Of a stretch of 64,000 bases of DNA, positions 27,701 to 41,800 are shown piece after piece (position 1 is the first letter of the stretch; every line of letters begins with the position of its first letter). The DNA comes from Margaritifera margaritifera (lineage: Eukaryota > Mollusca > Bivalvia > Unionida > Margaritiferidae), in contig JAQPZY010001414.1 in assembly GCA_029931535.1 (NCBI GenBank), positions 2,279,501 through 2,343,500 on the forward strand. Reading direction: 5' to 3'. The position numbers were made by a program, and so were the translations under genes. The notes beneath the pieces were generated by a model, which was given only the letters and a program-made list of their open reading frames with translations, made no database searches and was not told the DNA's origin.

Positions 27701-29499
27701 ATTGTAACATCATGCATATTATTTACCATTGTAACATCAGGCATATCATTTACCATTGTAACATCAGGCATATCATTTACCTTTGTAACATTGGACATAT
27801 CATTTACCATTGTAACATCAGGCATATAATTTACCATTGTAACATCAGGCATATCATTTACCATTGTAACATCAGGCATATCATTTACCATTGTAACATC
27901 AGGCATGTCATTTACTTTTGTAACATCAGACATATCATTTACCTTTGTAATATCGACATATAAATTACATCTGAACAATAAGAAGACAGAATAACTGAAT
28001 ATTTGATTTGCTATGGTAAGGTGAAGATGATACCTGAATAAGAGTTCCACCAATCATAGCGATGAGAAATGCAATGAGAACGGAGATTCCACCAAATAAA
28101 ACAACTGCAAGGAAAAGAAATACATGCCATATGTTCCATTTGTGAATTCTAGGAATATTTTAATGACAAAAGTAACATTTATCTGAACAATTATTTATAA
28201 GGCAAATTATTTATTGTATTTATCTGAACGATTATTTATAAGGCAAATTATTTATTGTATTTGTTCAGATAGACAGAGTTTCTTTTCGTAACGACTGAAT
28301 TAAAACTCAGACAATCCCAAGACAAAATTCAAAATCCAACTTGTACATTGGTGGCATCTTTGTCGCTCTCTGAAGATATCTCTCATATATTGTTTAGTAT
28401 ACTGTGCATTGTATTATGTATTTTATAGCAAATGCAATATTGAACACTGTGCACTGTATTATGTATTTTATAGCAAATGCAATATTGAACACTGTGCATT
28501 GTATTATGTATTTTATAGCAAATACAATATTGAACACAGTGCATTTTATTATGTATTTTATAGCAAATGAAGTATTGAACACTGTGCATTGTATTATTTA
28601 TTTTATAGCAAATGCAGTATTGAACACTGTGCATTGTATTATGTATTTTATAGCAAATGCAGTATTGAACACTGTGGAAGTGAATGTCTGTTGCAAATTA
28701 TAATATAATATATCGTGGGATGACGTGTAGTTAGTGTTAATTTGTTGCTGTTCAAAAGAAAAAAAATAATATTTCGTAATGAAATTATGTGTTAGTGATG
28801 AAAAACTCGACCAATATCCACCAAAAAAGATTTGGTACACGAAAAAGACGTGGTAACACACTCACTGTGAAACTATAGTGTTTCGGATTAAATTCTTTAT
28901 TCCGACACGTGCATCAGAAAGTGGTTGTCAATTTAAAGTCGGTGGTTTTTATCTTTGTTTTCTGTTTTATCCCGTCTGAAAGACCACCGAACGTCAACAT
29001 TCGATCCGTCGAGAAAACTTATTGTACGTTGTAATTATCTTGTTGTACAATTTACTTGCTATAAGCAGTGTATAAACAAAGATATGATTTATAAACGAAC
29101 GAATTTCATACGGACCAGAACACTTGGGAATGACATGAATTTCATACGGACCAGAACACTTGGCAATGACGGTGGCCTGCATCTCAGACATAGGTTTCAC
29201 GTGCGGTTTAACAAGATCCTGCCAAAACAATGCTGACAAACTGCTGAGTCCCGAGGACAGGGTACTGAAATGAGATATTCTATTTTTTAAAGTCTTTTTC
29301 CAACTTTGCAAATCCAGAGTATTAAATAAATCTCTATGAGTTCCCGATGTATAATGTGTCCTTTAAAAACATAGAAAAATTTCAAATTTGCATTCACACG
29401 TAATAAGACTGATTTCAGTTGATCTAAGAACTGTGAAGGGTATTTTGACCTGTTTTAAAATATGAGAAATGCTCATAACAATTCCAATTTTTAATTTCA

Positions 29500-29556
<57 letters not shown>

Positions 29557-31188
29557 CCAATATATATGTTAGGTTTTATAGCGTGTAGCTGAGGCTGCCT
29601 ATCGTAACTTGAAAAAACGACGGATGTGTAATAGCAGGTACTTTAATATATTCCTATCAGGTTTAAAGAAAACGAAACTGGCATCTATGGCAAAGTAATA
29701 GCTAACTTTTATGCAGCTTTTTTTCACCTGAGAGAAGCGCTAAACAGAGAAGCCAACCACAATCCCGGCATTCCATACATTCCTTGAAATATATCCATTA
29801 CCATGTAAGGTATGATCTGAAGAAGAAAATAATGAAAATACCTTTGACACATTAAGTCAAACAGTAATGGGCCTTTATTTTTCATCAGAACTTATGAAAG
29901 AAGCATTAAGCTTTTAGAATACATTGAGGTCAAATCTGACCAACAGGTAAACATAATACTTGGTAAAGATGACATTTAACTGTGAAATTTCAGCTGCAAA
30001 AAGAGCTCCCGATGGCGCCCCTTTCGCCTGGCGCCAGGAAGCAATTGCTCCCCCCCCCCCCCCCTGCCCATTGCGCCGCCACTGAGTCAGACCTAAATAC
30101 GTCGAGTCTTTGATTGTAAAATAAAGATTTGGATGAAATATATTACTGAGGTAACCTTCTGTACGTGACCGGTTAGAACTTTTGATTAGTACATAAAAAA
30201 GTAAAAAGACATTCAGAGGTAGAAACTTTGTTTGTTCCATGAGGGTCTTAACTGAATTTGGAAATACGTATTTCTCAATATTCTTTTTTGATATTACAAT
30301 AACTATATCATTCAAAGAGATAAATGTGATTACTGTTTGTTTACAAAAGTATAGTCATAATTATGTAGATATGAGTATGCAGTTACCTGATTAGGATCAT
30401 GTATTTGTTTGGATGCGAAAGGATCACATCTGAGGGTATCGTAATAAGCATAGGCGATTATACCCTCAATTGCGGCCAGCGTCAGAGTTACGAAGAATGT
30501 CGGAGCGGTAAACAGCAAAACCCTTTAAATAAATTAATAAATAAATAATTTTAATTGGCATTTTATATTTTTATGTTTGCATTGTTAATAATTTTGTTAC
30601 AGAATAACGTAAAAAGTATAAATCTTGTTAAAAATATTACACATTTCTGAAATTCAGATTGTTGTGAGATCTTACCTTATCGTCTTCGTCAGAAAAAATG
30701 AACTTTGAAAATAATATTTAAAACAGGAACAGAAAGATAGCTTTTTTGAATTAAGAATATATTTCGTCATAAGAATGTCTACCTTGGTTCAACATACCCA
30801 AAATTATATCATAAAGTAACTGACAGAACGAGGACACTGGTTTCACTATAAAACACGGCTCTTTGAATGATGTTATTTGAGCATCTCAGCGTCATGTAAA
30901 CAAGGTTGAAAAAACACTGAAAATACCATGATATTTACAGATGTAGAAAAAATATGAAAAATATATTACTATTGTTGGTGAAATATGCTGCAGTGGTCAT
31001 AACATATTAGGGCGAATTGCAAATATATTCTGATAGTTATTGAAATGAAATAGGGACGAACGTTTCATATCAAGAACCACTTTATTATTCAAAACATGAT
31101 AGACATGTTCTATGATCAGAGGCGCCATACTTAGACATATGTATAAAGTTTAATACACATTATAGTTATTACAATCTGAGTGATATTT

Positions 31189-31245
<57 letters not shown>

Positions 31246-32766
31246 TAGCAAGACATAAGTATTTCCCTGATAAGAGACAAGAAATGCTCTATATAAATAT
31301 TGTGCTAAATTTGACAAAGTGATCACATCATTCTTATTCATAAGTGATATAAACTGTGTGGATAATAAAGTATGTAGTCTTAAGATATTTTCTTATTACA
31401 TGTTCGTAGCTCAGACATACACAAACATAATGGTACTCATCTTCTACTACATTCATCTTCCTCTATCTGCACAGTTCACAGAACCTAAATTGTCTATCTA
31501 TTCTGCCTATTTCAATCTTCAATTTTTGATTAGAAGATCGAAACTGCGCCAATTGTTTCCCAACCAAATGAATGGTATGCCACATAAATATATTTCTAAG
31601 GTTCGAGACGTACTAGTAACTTATTGTGGCTATAATAACAACATATTGATGAATTAGATATTTTCTCAAACCAGAGCTGAAAAGCTGTGCCCTTTACTAA
31701 TTGGAAACAAAAGAAAGGAATTCTGTACTATCGCCAACAACTTGAGTACATAACTAAAACAAGAAAGTATATCTTTAATCTCAGTTTCCCATTTTTACAG
31801 TACTAGCTTCGTCTAACTGTATCATCTTCGTGTAGCATTAATATTGGTGCCTCTCTTGTGACACCCTTTACATTTTAATCCAATATTGTATACAGCTTAT
31901 GCCATGTGTAGTATGTGAATACCTGTCACATTCATTAGCGCTACGAACTTATTTGCAGTGTTTGAGTCAGTGTGAAATATCTTACTACATTGAGACTGAA
32001 CATCTATATCCTTTGAGTATTTTAAACCCCATAATTCAGTTTCATAAGATATGATTGTTTTAACAAACATATCAAATATTCTAAATATATCTTGCATGAA
32101 ACTGCCCGAATTTCACTTGATAACTGAATATGTGTGCAACAGGCTTTTTGTCTTGTGTAGCCGCATTTGTTTTGCTATTATCTATTTTATACTTGGTGTA
32201 AAAGCAGACCAATATATTTATAATAAAAGCTACATGAATGCGTTCTTCTTTACGGTATCGCGCTATATTCTGATTCAGATAACGCCGTTCCAAAAACGAA
32301 TTATGTTTGTTTGTGCTAAGTTCACCCCCATTCAATATATATCACAGAAATGTTCTATATATATTTGTTCTTTCAGTAAGTTCAGAGATATTATCTGCAA
32401 AATATAGATGGCGCATGATTGCCGTAACCGGATACGTTTCCCCTGTTTCAAGCAATTAAAAATTGGGTCACCTACAGGAAAGTTGCAACATAATAGTTTT
32501 CTTGCCAAATTGGAATACCTGATTTGCCACATTGTAAATAGTTGAAAGTATACAGTTTTCTGCTTTTTTCTGGATATATTAGTAATCTATTCCAATGATT
32601 TTAGTTTCACCATAACAAAACAGTATGAAAATACATATTTTGTTGACGTTACTGTGTTTGTAATTGGTCTTCGCTCGTGTCCGCCCTGAGAAAGAGATCT
32701 GTAGATCGCGAAAGCGCTTTGACCAGTTTCTCTCATTTGCTGCAGCGTGCTTTTTATATTTGTTTC

Positions 32767-32850
<84 letters not shown>

Positions 32851-35800
32851 CACTTGATATGAGATAGAGATTTCTCCATCAAAACCCACTTTCTTGCATC
32901 CTTTTGACTTGGTGTAGAACTTATTCTTTGAACAGATGATTGGTTAAAAATTAGGCCAAGTCCCTGGATGAAATTGCCCACAAACAGGTTCCAAAATGTA
33001 TGCCGCACTGTTGGGTCAGTGTCAAAACTGAAAATAGATTTTCACGGATTACCATTAATATCTCTCATATTCGTATTGTATTCAATACTTGCTCGGGAAA
33101 ACCATTCGTTGTTTCCATAAGCATGTATTTTATTTCTCAATAAAAAGTCAAAGATGCCATGCGAAATGTTTTCCCACCCTCTGCAACGATGGAAGTATAA
33201 TTAAACCAACGCGACTCAAGTTTTTTACATGATAAAATGAAGTATTCAAATTCATTAATCTGTATTTAATTCGGTTTTGTGGCTCATCACAAGTTCTGAT
33301 TAATACATTTTCTTCGTTTCATTGCCATGATCTATGGTAAATAACCATTAGTCACCCGAACAAGAGCACGAATAAATCACTCAGAACTATATGATTTGAG
33401 TGACTTGTTAACATTAGATAATAAGGAAATAAGTTCATTCAATCTTGAATACTGAACGTCGATCATTGTGCATACTAGATAAAGGTATCATAATAAATAC
33501 TGCACACAGTAATCAGCATTCCAACTATTGTTGTTGTCCACACTGAAAACAAATTAGCACGGAAGATTACATGTCAAACGTTTTCTTTCATCTGGGTTAT
33601 ACCAAATATATTTATGTACAGACACTTATTTGAGTAGGTAAATATCTTCATAAAAAATAATGTACATGTACGAACTTGAACATGTTAAGACGGCCTTTCT
33701 GGCTTGCTACTTCCCATGTTCTGCCCACGCCTCCGATCACCATCGTCCCCTGAAAATATTGAAAGATAAATATTAATGTATGGCGTTACACTGTTCAGGC
33801 TTTTGATCACCTTCTTTTTAAGTATAATTATCGTTATATAATTAGACCTATTACCTTCCAAAGTTTAAAGTAGTAATTTTGATGAAAGTTTACCTGTAGA
33901 TAAACGTTTATTTGTGTCAGAAATATTGTGGAAACTTCCCTGACAACGTACGCTGGATAACAAGTTCTTCTGCGAAAATAAATAAATAAATAAATACCCC
34001 CCCCCCCATTTCATTCATGTTGACTACCCTTGAAGATAATACGATTTCAATATATATTTCTTGTTTTATGAATTCTCTCAATATGTTTGAATTTCATAAG
34101 CCAATAGTCTTTTATAAAGAAAGTTGCGGGATCGTCATTTATCAATGTGGAAAGAGAAATCCACGTAAGTGGATTACTAAAATTGGGATGAGACTGCATG
34201 CTACACTCGGACCAAACACGTTTTTGCACACGTGTTTCCGCTGTACTTTTTTAGTAATCTAATAGAAAAGTACGTATGACAAAGTTTGTCAGGACGACTA
34301 CCGCCAGCGTTTCAAAAAAGGTCCCATCTTAATATGAAAAACGTTCGTACAACACCCTAAGTCATGTGGAGAAAATCAATATTAAATGTCCTTTTCTACT
34401 GAATATTATCATAACAATGAAGGAACGATGCGAGTCTTTACCCGCTGGAATATCGCACACTGTTGTGTGTACGTTGACGATTTCTAATGACTGGGGCTAT
34501 GCTACTGGAATATCGCACACTGTTGTGTGTACGTTGACGATTTCTAATGACTGGGGCTATGCTACTGGAATATCTCACACTGTTGTGTGTACGTTGACGA
34601 TTTTTAATGACTGGAGCTATGCTACTGGAATATCGCACACTATTTTGTTTACGTTGACGATTTCTAATGACTGGGGCTATGCTACTGGAATATCGCACAC
34701 TGTTTTGTTTACGTTGACGATTTCTAATGACTGGAGCTATGCTACTGGAATATCGCACACTATTTTGTTTACGTTGACGATTTCTAATGACTGGGGCTAT
34801 GCTACTGGAATATCGCACACTGTTTTGTTTACGTTGACGATTTCTAATGACTGGGGCTATGCTACTGGAATATCGCACACGTTTTGTGTACGTTGACGAT
34901 TTCTAATGACTGGGGCTATGCTACTGGAATATCGCACACTATTTTGTTTACGTTGACGATTTCTAATGACTGGGGCTATGCTACTGGAATATCGCACACT
35001 GTTTTGTGTACGTTGACGATTTCTAATGACTGGGGCTATGCTACTGAAATAAAGATTTATTAGAAAAATATTACGAAGCACAAGAGTATTTTCATTTCTT
35101 AACATTGTCTAGAAATTGTAAGTTGTGTATCTAATTATTATTACTATTACTCGGTCGTATGTCACAGACTAGCGTGAGTTTACTGTGCTTTATTCAGTCG
35201 TATGTCACAGACTTGTATGAGTTTACTGTGCTTATTCAGTAGTATGTCTCAGACTAGCATGAGTATACTGTGCTTTGTTCAGTAGTATGTCACAGACTAG
35301 CATGAGTTTACTGTGCTTTGTTCAGTCGTACGTCACAGACTAGCATGAGTTTACTTTGTTTTATTCAGTAGTATGTCACAGAATAACATAAGTTTACAGT
35401 GCTTTGTTCAGTCGCATGTCACAGACTAGCATGAGTTTACTGTGCTAACAACAAAAACAGTTACAAATGAACGAGTTCCCTGGATTACTCCAATTCATAA
35501 ATAATGACCAAAACATAAAGTCATGACGACAGGTGTGAAGGTGAAGTATGGGTAACTCTTACGTAAGTATTGAAATTGGTAATGAACTTAGTTTGGTCTG
35601 TAAAATTACCAAATTGTGTATTTTTGTTTTCTTCTGACCTGCTACGTAAGATTGAGTTATATTTAGATGGGATCTCTTTGAGAAGTTGGCAGAAATCGCT
35701 TTAAAGAAACTTTGTAAATTAGCACAGTTCTATCAGATTAAAATTTGTTTTAAAAAAGTTATTGCCAAAAGAAACATGTGTAAATACGTACAAGGGGAGA

Positions 35801-38800
35801 GATTCATTATGTTAGAGTTACGGATAACATCCGTCAAATTGCATTTATACAACACTTTACTATTTGACTATGCAGCAACTTTTGTGAATTACATGAAATG
35901 GTCCGATGGTGTGCAATTTATACCAGAACAGTGCTATTTCTTGGCAGTAAAAAAGATACACAAAAGATATATTACACTAAACCGTAAGCCCAATAGTGAG
36001 GTCTTAACACAGAAGCTTACCACCTTTTACATCCAGGGTTCGATTACTTAAGTACCCTGTAATATACGTCGTGGAGAGATATTTGTGTAATCTAATTAAA
36101 ATAATACAATTTTATTTTGTTTAACCCTTGCTCATAAAAGTCTTGATTGGTACAGATATTTCTTTACCTTAATTAGAACAGCGAAAAATCCAGCATACAT
36201 TACTATAGCTTGAAATACATCCGTCCAAATCACAGCTTTTAGACCACCCTGAAACCAGGGAAATATAGACAAAAATACAGCTGTCCAAAGCAGAGCTTTT
36301 ATACCACCCTGAAACAAGGCGAATATAACTAAAATACATCTGTCCAAATCACAGCTTTCAGACCACCCTGAAACAAGGCGAATATAAAATATGGTGCGTT
36401 ATCTTCAGATGTTAAGTTTTGATTTTATCATAAATTTACGCTGACTAAATTGATGTACACTATATAGTGGCACTGGTACGTTCTGTCGAATCATTTCATA
36501 TACCAATATTATAAAAACAAAATATTAAATTCAAAATCGAATAAATAGGATACCGATTTGTGAGTTCACTAGTTCAAGCATATTGTATTTTCTTCTAAAA
36601 TGCAGACACTTGCAAAGTAGTGTACAATCTGCTTTTTAAGTGCATTAACAAATAAGCGAATAATTATAATAGACGCTTCATCCAGATAATGTAGGAATAT
36701 GACAACACTAAAAGAAAAATTGAACAACTGGCGCAGTATAATTTTGTTAATTATTTAACTCGTGTTGGGACACAACAATAATAAAAACAATAATTGTTAA
36801 AAAAAATACTGGACCATTAAAACTGCAATACAGCTAATAAAATGCCGTTTTCCATTCATGGCAATGTCATCTGTTATAATTGTACAGGTAAATAAATATA
36901 CTTTAGCGAATATGCAGAAAAAAACCTTGAGATTCGGTGCGAATGGTTTGGTGTTCGGAACTCGGCAAAGGTGAAAAATATTTTTTTTCTAGATGAAAAC
37001 GCTTGAAAAGTCTATACTTGGAAAGTCAGTATATAAAAAGGGTGAACAGAATTGAATTTGAAAATTTTGTAAATTGGAAAAATAATTTCAGGAAAAATGT
37101 GAACGTGGTTCACTAATTTTGCTGACATAAACGATAAACTATGATATATATGTACAAAAAACATCATTGCGTATTGGTACACAGCAAACGATGAAGTATA
37201 GATACACAATAAACGATGACCTATATGCACAAAAAATGATGACGTATGTACGCAATAAACAATGTAAGACACTGAAAGCTATAGACGTATAAATAATTAA
37301 ATATATATTGAAATAGTTCTTGTTAAAGAACGTACAAATATAGATAAATATATATGACATTTTTCATACTATAATAAATCAATGTAAGCTTACTTGTTTA
37401 TTACGTCATCTAAACTACCACCATCATCAATCATAAGTACAGTATTTGTAACTTTTTTGATAAACATCAACCATTAGCTCTTACCACTTATCCGGTGTAT
37501 TGTTTAGATCTATCAGGATAATCTTTTATTCTTGTAATAACCACTTCCTATCATAAGTCTTGCTTACGCAGAAATGTTGGACAGATAATAATGATATAAT
37601 CGAAAATGTTTCTGTATTCAGTTTGTATCGGATTTAATACAAACAATATTTTACAATTAATTGAGTTTCATATAATAAAGTGCTTTGCCGTTGTCGCTTT
37701 ACAACAAGGCTGTGCTCTTGTACACCCAGTTTCTTAAGGTACATTTAACAACATATAAAATAGACTTAAGTTTATCCCACTGTTTTTAATATTTGCCCGA
37801 GCATCAGACACAAATAAATATACGTTTTCTGGTCATCTACATGTTCTTTTTCTGTAGATTTTAAAGTGAGTACATTGTTGAATTTTAGCTAATTTAAGAC
37901 AACTACTATGCAATCAATCAGCATTTTGTATTTTCAAATCTTGCCAGATGCAATGATTACCGGTGGTTAACACTTGCATTTCTTATTTCTGTGTCAAGGA
38001 AATAATGTGATGCTTCCGTAAACCTTTGCATCAATTCAAAAACTTTGGAATAAACACTTTTTTGGCAGACCTTCTATGCTCACTGATATTTTGTCTATTG
38101 CTGAGTTTTAAAAAAAAATCATTAATCAATTTATTCACCCTTTTAGCATTGTACCAAAAAAAACCCCACCTTTAAACAAATTCTTTGAGAATCATGTGTG
38201 AGAGTCATTAAAGTTGCATTGGCTGCTATGTTGATAATTCTCTGTATGTCTGTCTGTCTGTCTCTCTCGTAATATAGTCGTGAAATAAAGCAATTCCATT
38301 TCTGTACTTGTCATTAACTGATTGTGCAATTGATTTTAAGGTAATCGTGTCGTACTGAAGGCAAATATTTTAATGTTCGTGGCTTCGGTTTCCACCTTAT
38401 ATAGATTAAAGGCTTCTGTAATTTTGTTCTGTGGTAAATCTGAAATCCTGAGGAAAAGCGCAAGGATATAGTGGACAATGCTCTTTTTGAATCTAAAAGT
38501 CTAATGCTATTGCAAACATTTTACAACAGACTGCGAACTGCACTGTTTCTCTATTCAATGTTTTGTGCATTACCTGCTTGTGATTGTAACTTTTTCAATC
38601 ATTCACTCTTGAAACCTCGTTTGTACTAACAGAATCAGTTAACCATAAGTCATTCTTGCCATGAACATGTTTTACTAGTTCCCTTTGAATAGCTAATTTC
38701 TTTCGTAAAATATGATTATGTCTTTAACCAGCAATCTATCTAAATTTTGTACAACCACGTTATCAGCATCTCCTTCGTATCAAACCAATGCAAAGATAAT

Positions 38801-41800
38801 GCTGGAACAATTAACATATTTGGACTTAGGTTTGGTACACACATTTGAAAAGTATGTTAGGGTTTATTATACCTCGGGGGTATGTTATGCAATGGTGTGT
38901 TGGAATGAGTTATTTAAATCATTGTGGTATTTGCCTTCTTGTGAAGATTTATGTATTTAATGTACGTTGACATCTTTGCTATTTACATTTGCAAAAAACT
39001 TGTAATAAATAAAAACACTAACTCCCATCTAAGGTGCATTGAATATGTATTCGTGTTTTACATGTTTATCGGCAGGCTGCTGGAAATCATTCAATATTTG
39101 CATGTCGTGGCTGAAGACGTTTAGGACCGTATCTCCATTTTTCATGTTTCCTGGGTGATTATGTGTGTCAGGGTGAGCAGAAGCGTTTACAGCAAAAGCA
39201 TTATCCAGGTTGTTTAAATACTGAGTTTACAAACCTTGCTCAGCTCCATTTGGATCACATAGATTGAACAGACCGTTGCTTCCTTCACAGGCTAGACTAG
39301 ATATTACTCATACAATCATTACTCATGCTGAAGCCAATTTTGTTATTTATTTAACCAAAAGGTCTGCTGTTGCAGAACGTTTACTACACTCGAAAGTTTA
39401 AATGTCTCTGTACAAGCCGACTTGTGAAACATTTATTGCTGAGATGTAAGTCACTGTTAATTGTTTGACCTAGTGTGACATCTTTCTGCTCATTTTTGTT
39501 TGATGTTTAAAGGAAAACCTATGTCCCTATGACCTCTCAGAGATATCTCTGCCGTTTATCCAAAGGCTATGACACCCACGTCGTTGTCTCTCTGCGAAAA
39601 GGCTTGTCACCGAGGGTCAATGCCATCTTACAATATTTCCTTATGTGAACAATTTACGTGACAGGCATGCTCTTAATGTCTATCACTTTTCCATCTTTGT
39701 CTTTTATGCTGATATTCAATATGCTAATAGTTCACCTCTGTAATTGGCTGCAATAGTAAAGTGGTGTAGGAAGCAAAGTCACCCTGAAAAATATATTTAA
39801 CGGGCAAAGACTCCAACAAAGTAAAATAGCAATAAAATAGTTGTCTGTGTCATTGCTTTGGTCTAGATAAATGTATATCATTTTAAGTTTCGAAAAATCC
39901 ACAAACTGTATTGGATTCAGTGGATACTTGTATAGTTTTCTGATTATTGAATGTTAACAATTTAGAATTAAAAGTTGATTATATACACTGTATAACTGTT
40001 TTTTTGGAGTGATTTTAAATTTTGCGTTGTGTTTCAATCATCCAACATCAATACTTGTCACCGTTTGCAGTCATTCCCTGATTGATTTTTCTTCGTGTGG
40101 CTGTAAAAACCAATCAGATACTTAAAACAGTCATTCTTTCATTCTTGTCATTTGCAGATTAAAAAATATTGTTTAGGGTGTATTAGAAACATTGTGGTAA
40201 CAAAATAATGAAACTCTTCTCTGGAATGAGATGGATAGCTTACAATATCTTTGTGAATTGGATTGTCGATAAGGATTTCTTCATCAAGTAGACTACCGCC
40301 ACGGTAGGTGAGGCTTTTTATCGAAAGATTAATTGTAACCATAATTAATTCCATATTTATGGGTAAAGTTTAAACATCCTATACGTAAAGTTTGTCTACT
40401 TGATTTGTTTTCTTTGCACGCACTACTTGATCCTTTCCTGTGCATGTCTCATGTATCTCATTCTCCTTTAATTTCTTCCCTTGTTCAAAAAGTGTTTATT
40501 TCTTTTATATCTATATTTGACGGAGTTGCAGTCTCCGACGCTTCTATTTTGCACGGATATATTCCTTGTCGCATTGTTCATTTCCATATATATGTTATAT
40601 TCGGTAAGGATTACAATAACCTCTTCATAATTGATTTCATTATCACTGATAGCCTTGAAGCCTTGAATATGAAACTGTAAATCACTTTTTCATAACAACC
40701 TTTGCGACAATGCCTACAAGTTTTGTACTATCACCAGCACAAGCCAAACAAAAAAAAAAAAAAGACAAAAAAACAAAAAAAAAACAAACAACTATTCCCG
40801 TAACTATCTCAGCTAAACCCAATCTTGCTGCAGAAATACCTATATCGGATGAAACTGTTTCCATTTTTACCTCCACGCAATTCAAAACCTTGTGTGCTAT
40901 TTTGCATTTCTTACACTCTATTCTGCGTGATCTCTTTGACCAAATAATTTTTAATCTCGTTAAGTTTGGGAGTCTAAATGTTTAAGACCAGTATTGCCTA
41001 TAGGCAGTGTAGGATATAACTGTGCTGCTCCAAAGGAGCACCTTGCCGGACACGTTGTGTCCATGTGACATCTGCACACCTCAGGCGACGGGTACTTGGG
41101 TACATTTTTATGCATTTATCTAATGATAAAATGTTATGCTATTTCTTCGTATGAAAGAGACAGCTTAAGCTTTATAGACTCTGTAGATGTTCCGCTTTGT
41201 GACACCTTCTTCGCCGAAGGCGATGTGTCCTCAAGTGACGACAGTGCGACACGCCCTTAGCATTCTACAGGCTTAGCAGTTTTAGGTCGTACAGCTGTAT
41301 ATATAATTACAACACTTTTCTTTGGCATTTCGTTGAAACAGAAATGTAAGTATAAGTGTTCATTCTACGTTGCAAATGCTACGTTATTTACCGTGCCGGG
41401 AAAAGGGCGTGTGCATGAGCATAGCTTTGCTGTGTGACGTCAAAGGTACATGAATCATACTGCTTTGCAGAATCTTAACTATTTAGCCGGCAGTAAAAGG
41501 TTTGCTTTTGCGTAATATTTATTGAGTATATTTTTGTCATCCCATCAGCTTTTAAAAACAGAAAAATTTTACTTTTTGAAGCAAAAAGTAAAAAAAAGAA
41601 GAAAGAAAAAAAAGAACAACATCAAACAAACAAACAAACAACAAAGCAAAACAAAACAGAAACAAATATGACCAAAGCAGCTATACTACCACCTGTCATA
41701 TTATATTGTTACGACTCTAGGGGTAATGTAACAGAATAAAAGACACAAACAAGCTTTCAAGATTAAAATGCAAAACTTTAATTTCCTAAAATATTAAAAG

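Noticed and set aside
25587..28053. Long open frames (up to ~297 codons) on both strands in the 27-bp array
   Set aside because: The period is nine codons without a stop, so frames stay open by construction; they sit in an intron and have no start context or splice support.
30000..30120. GC-rich patch with poly-C run and CAGTGGCGGCGC (minus strand) as a promoter or CpG island
   Set aside because: It lies inside intron 8 and looks like the end of a common interspersed repeat; too short and undiagnostic to name.
34440..35446. CRISPR array
   Set aside because: Head-to-tail minisatellites with no unique spacers, in an animal genome.
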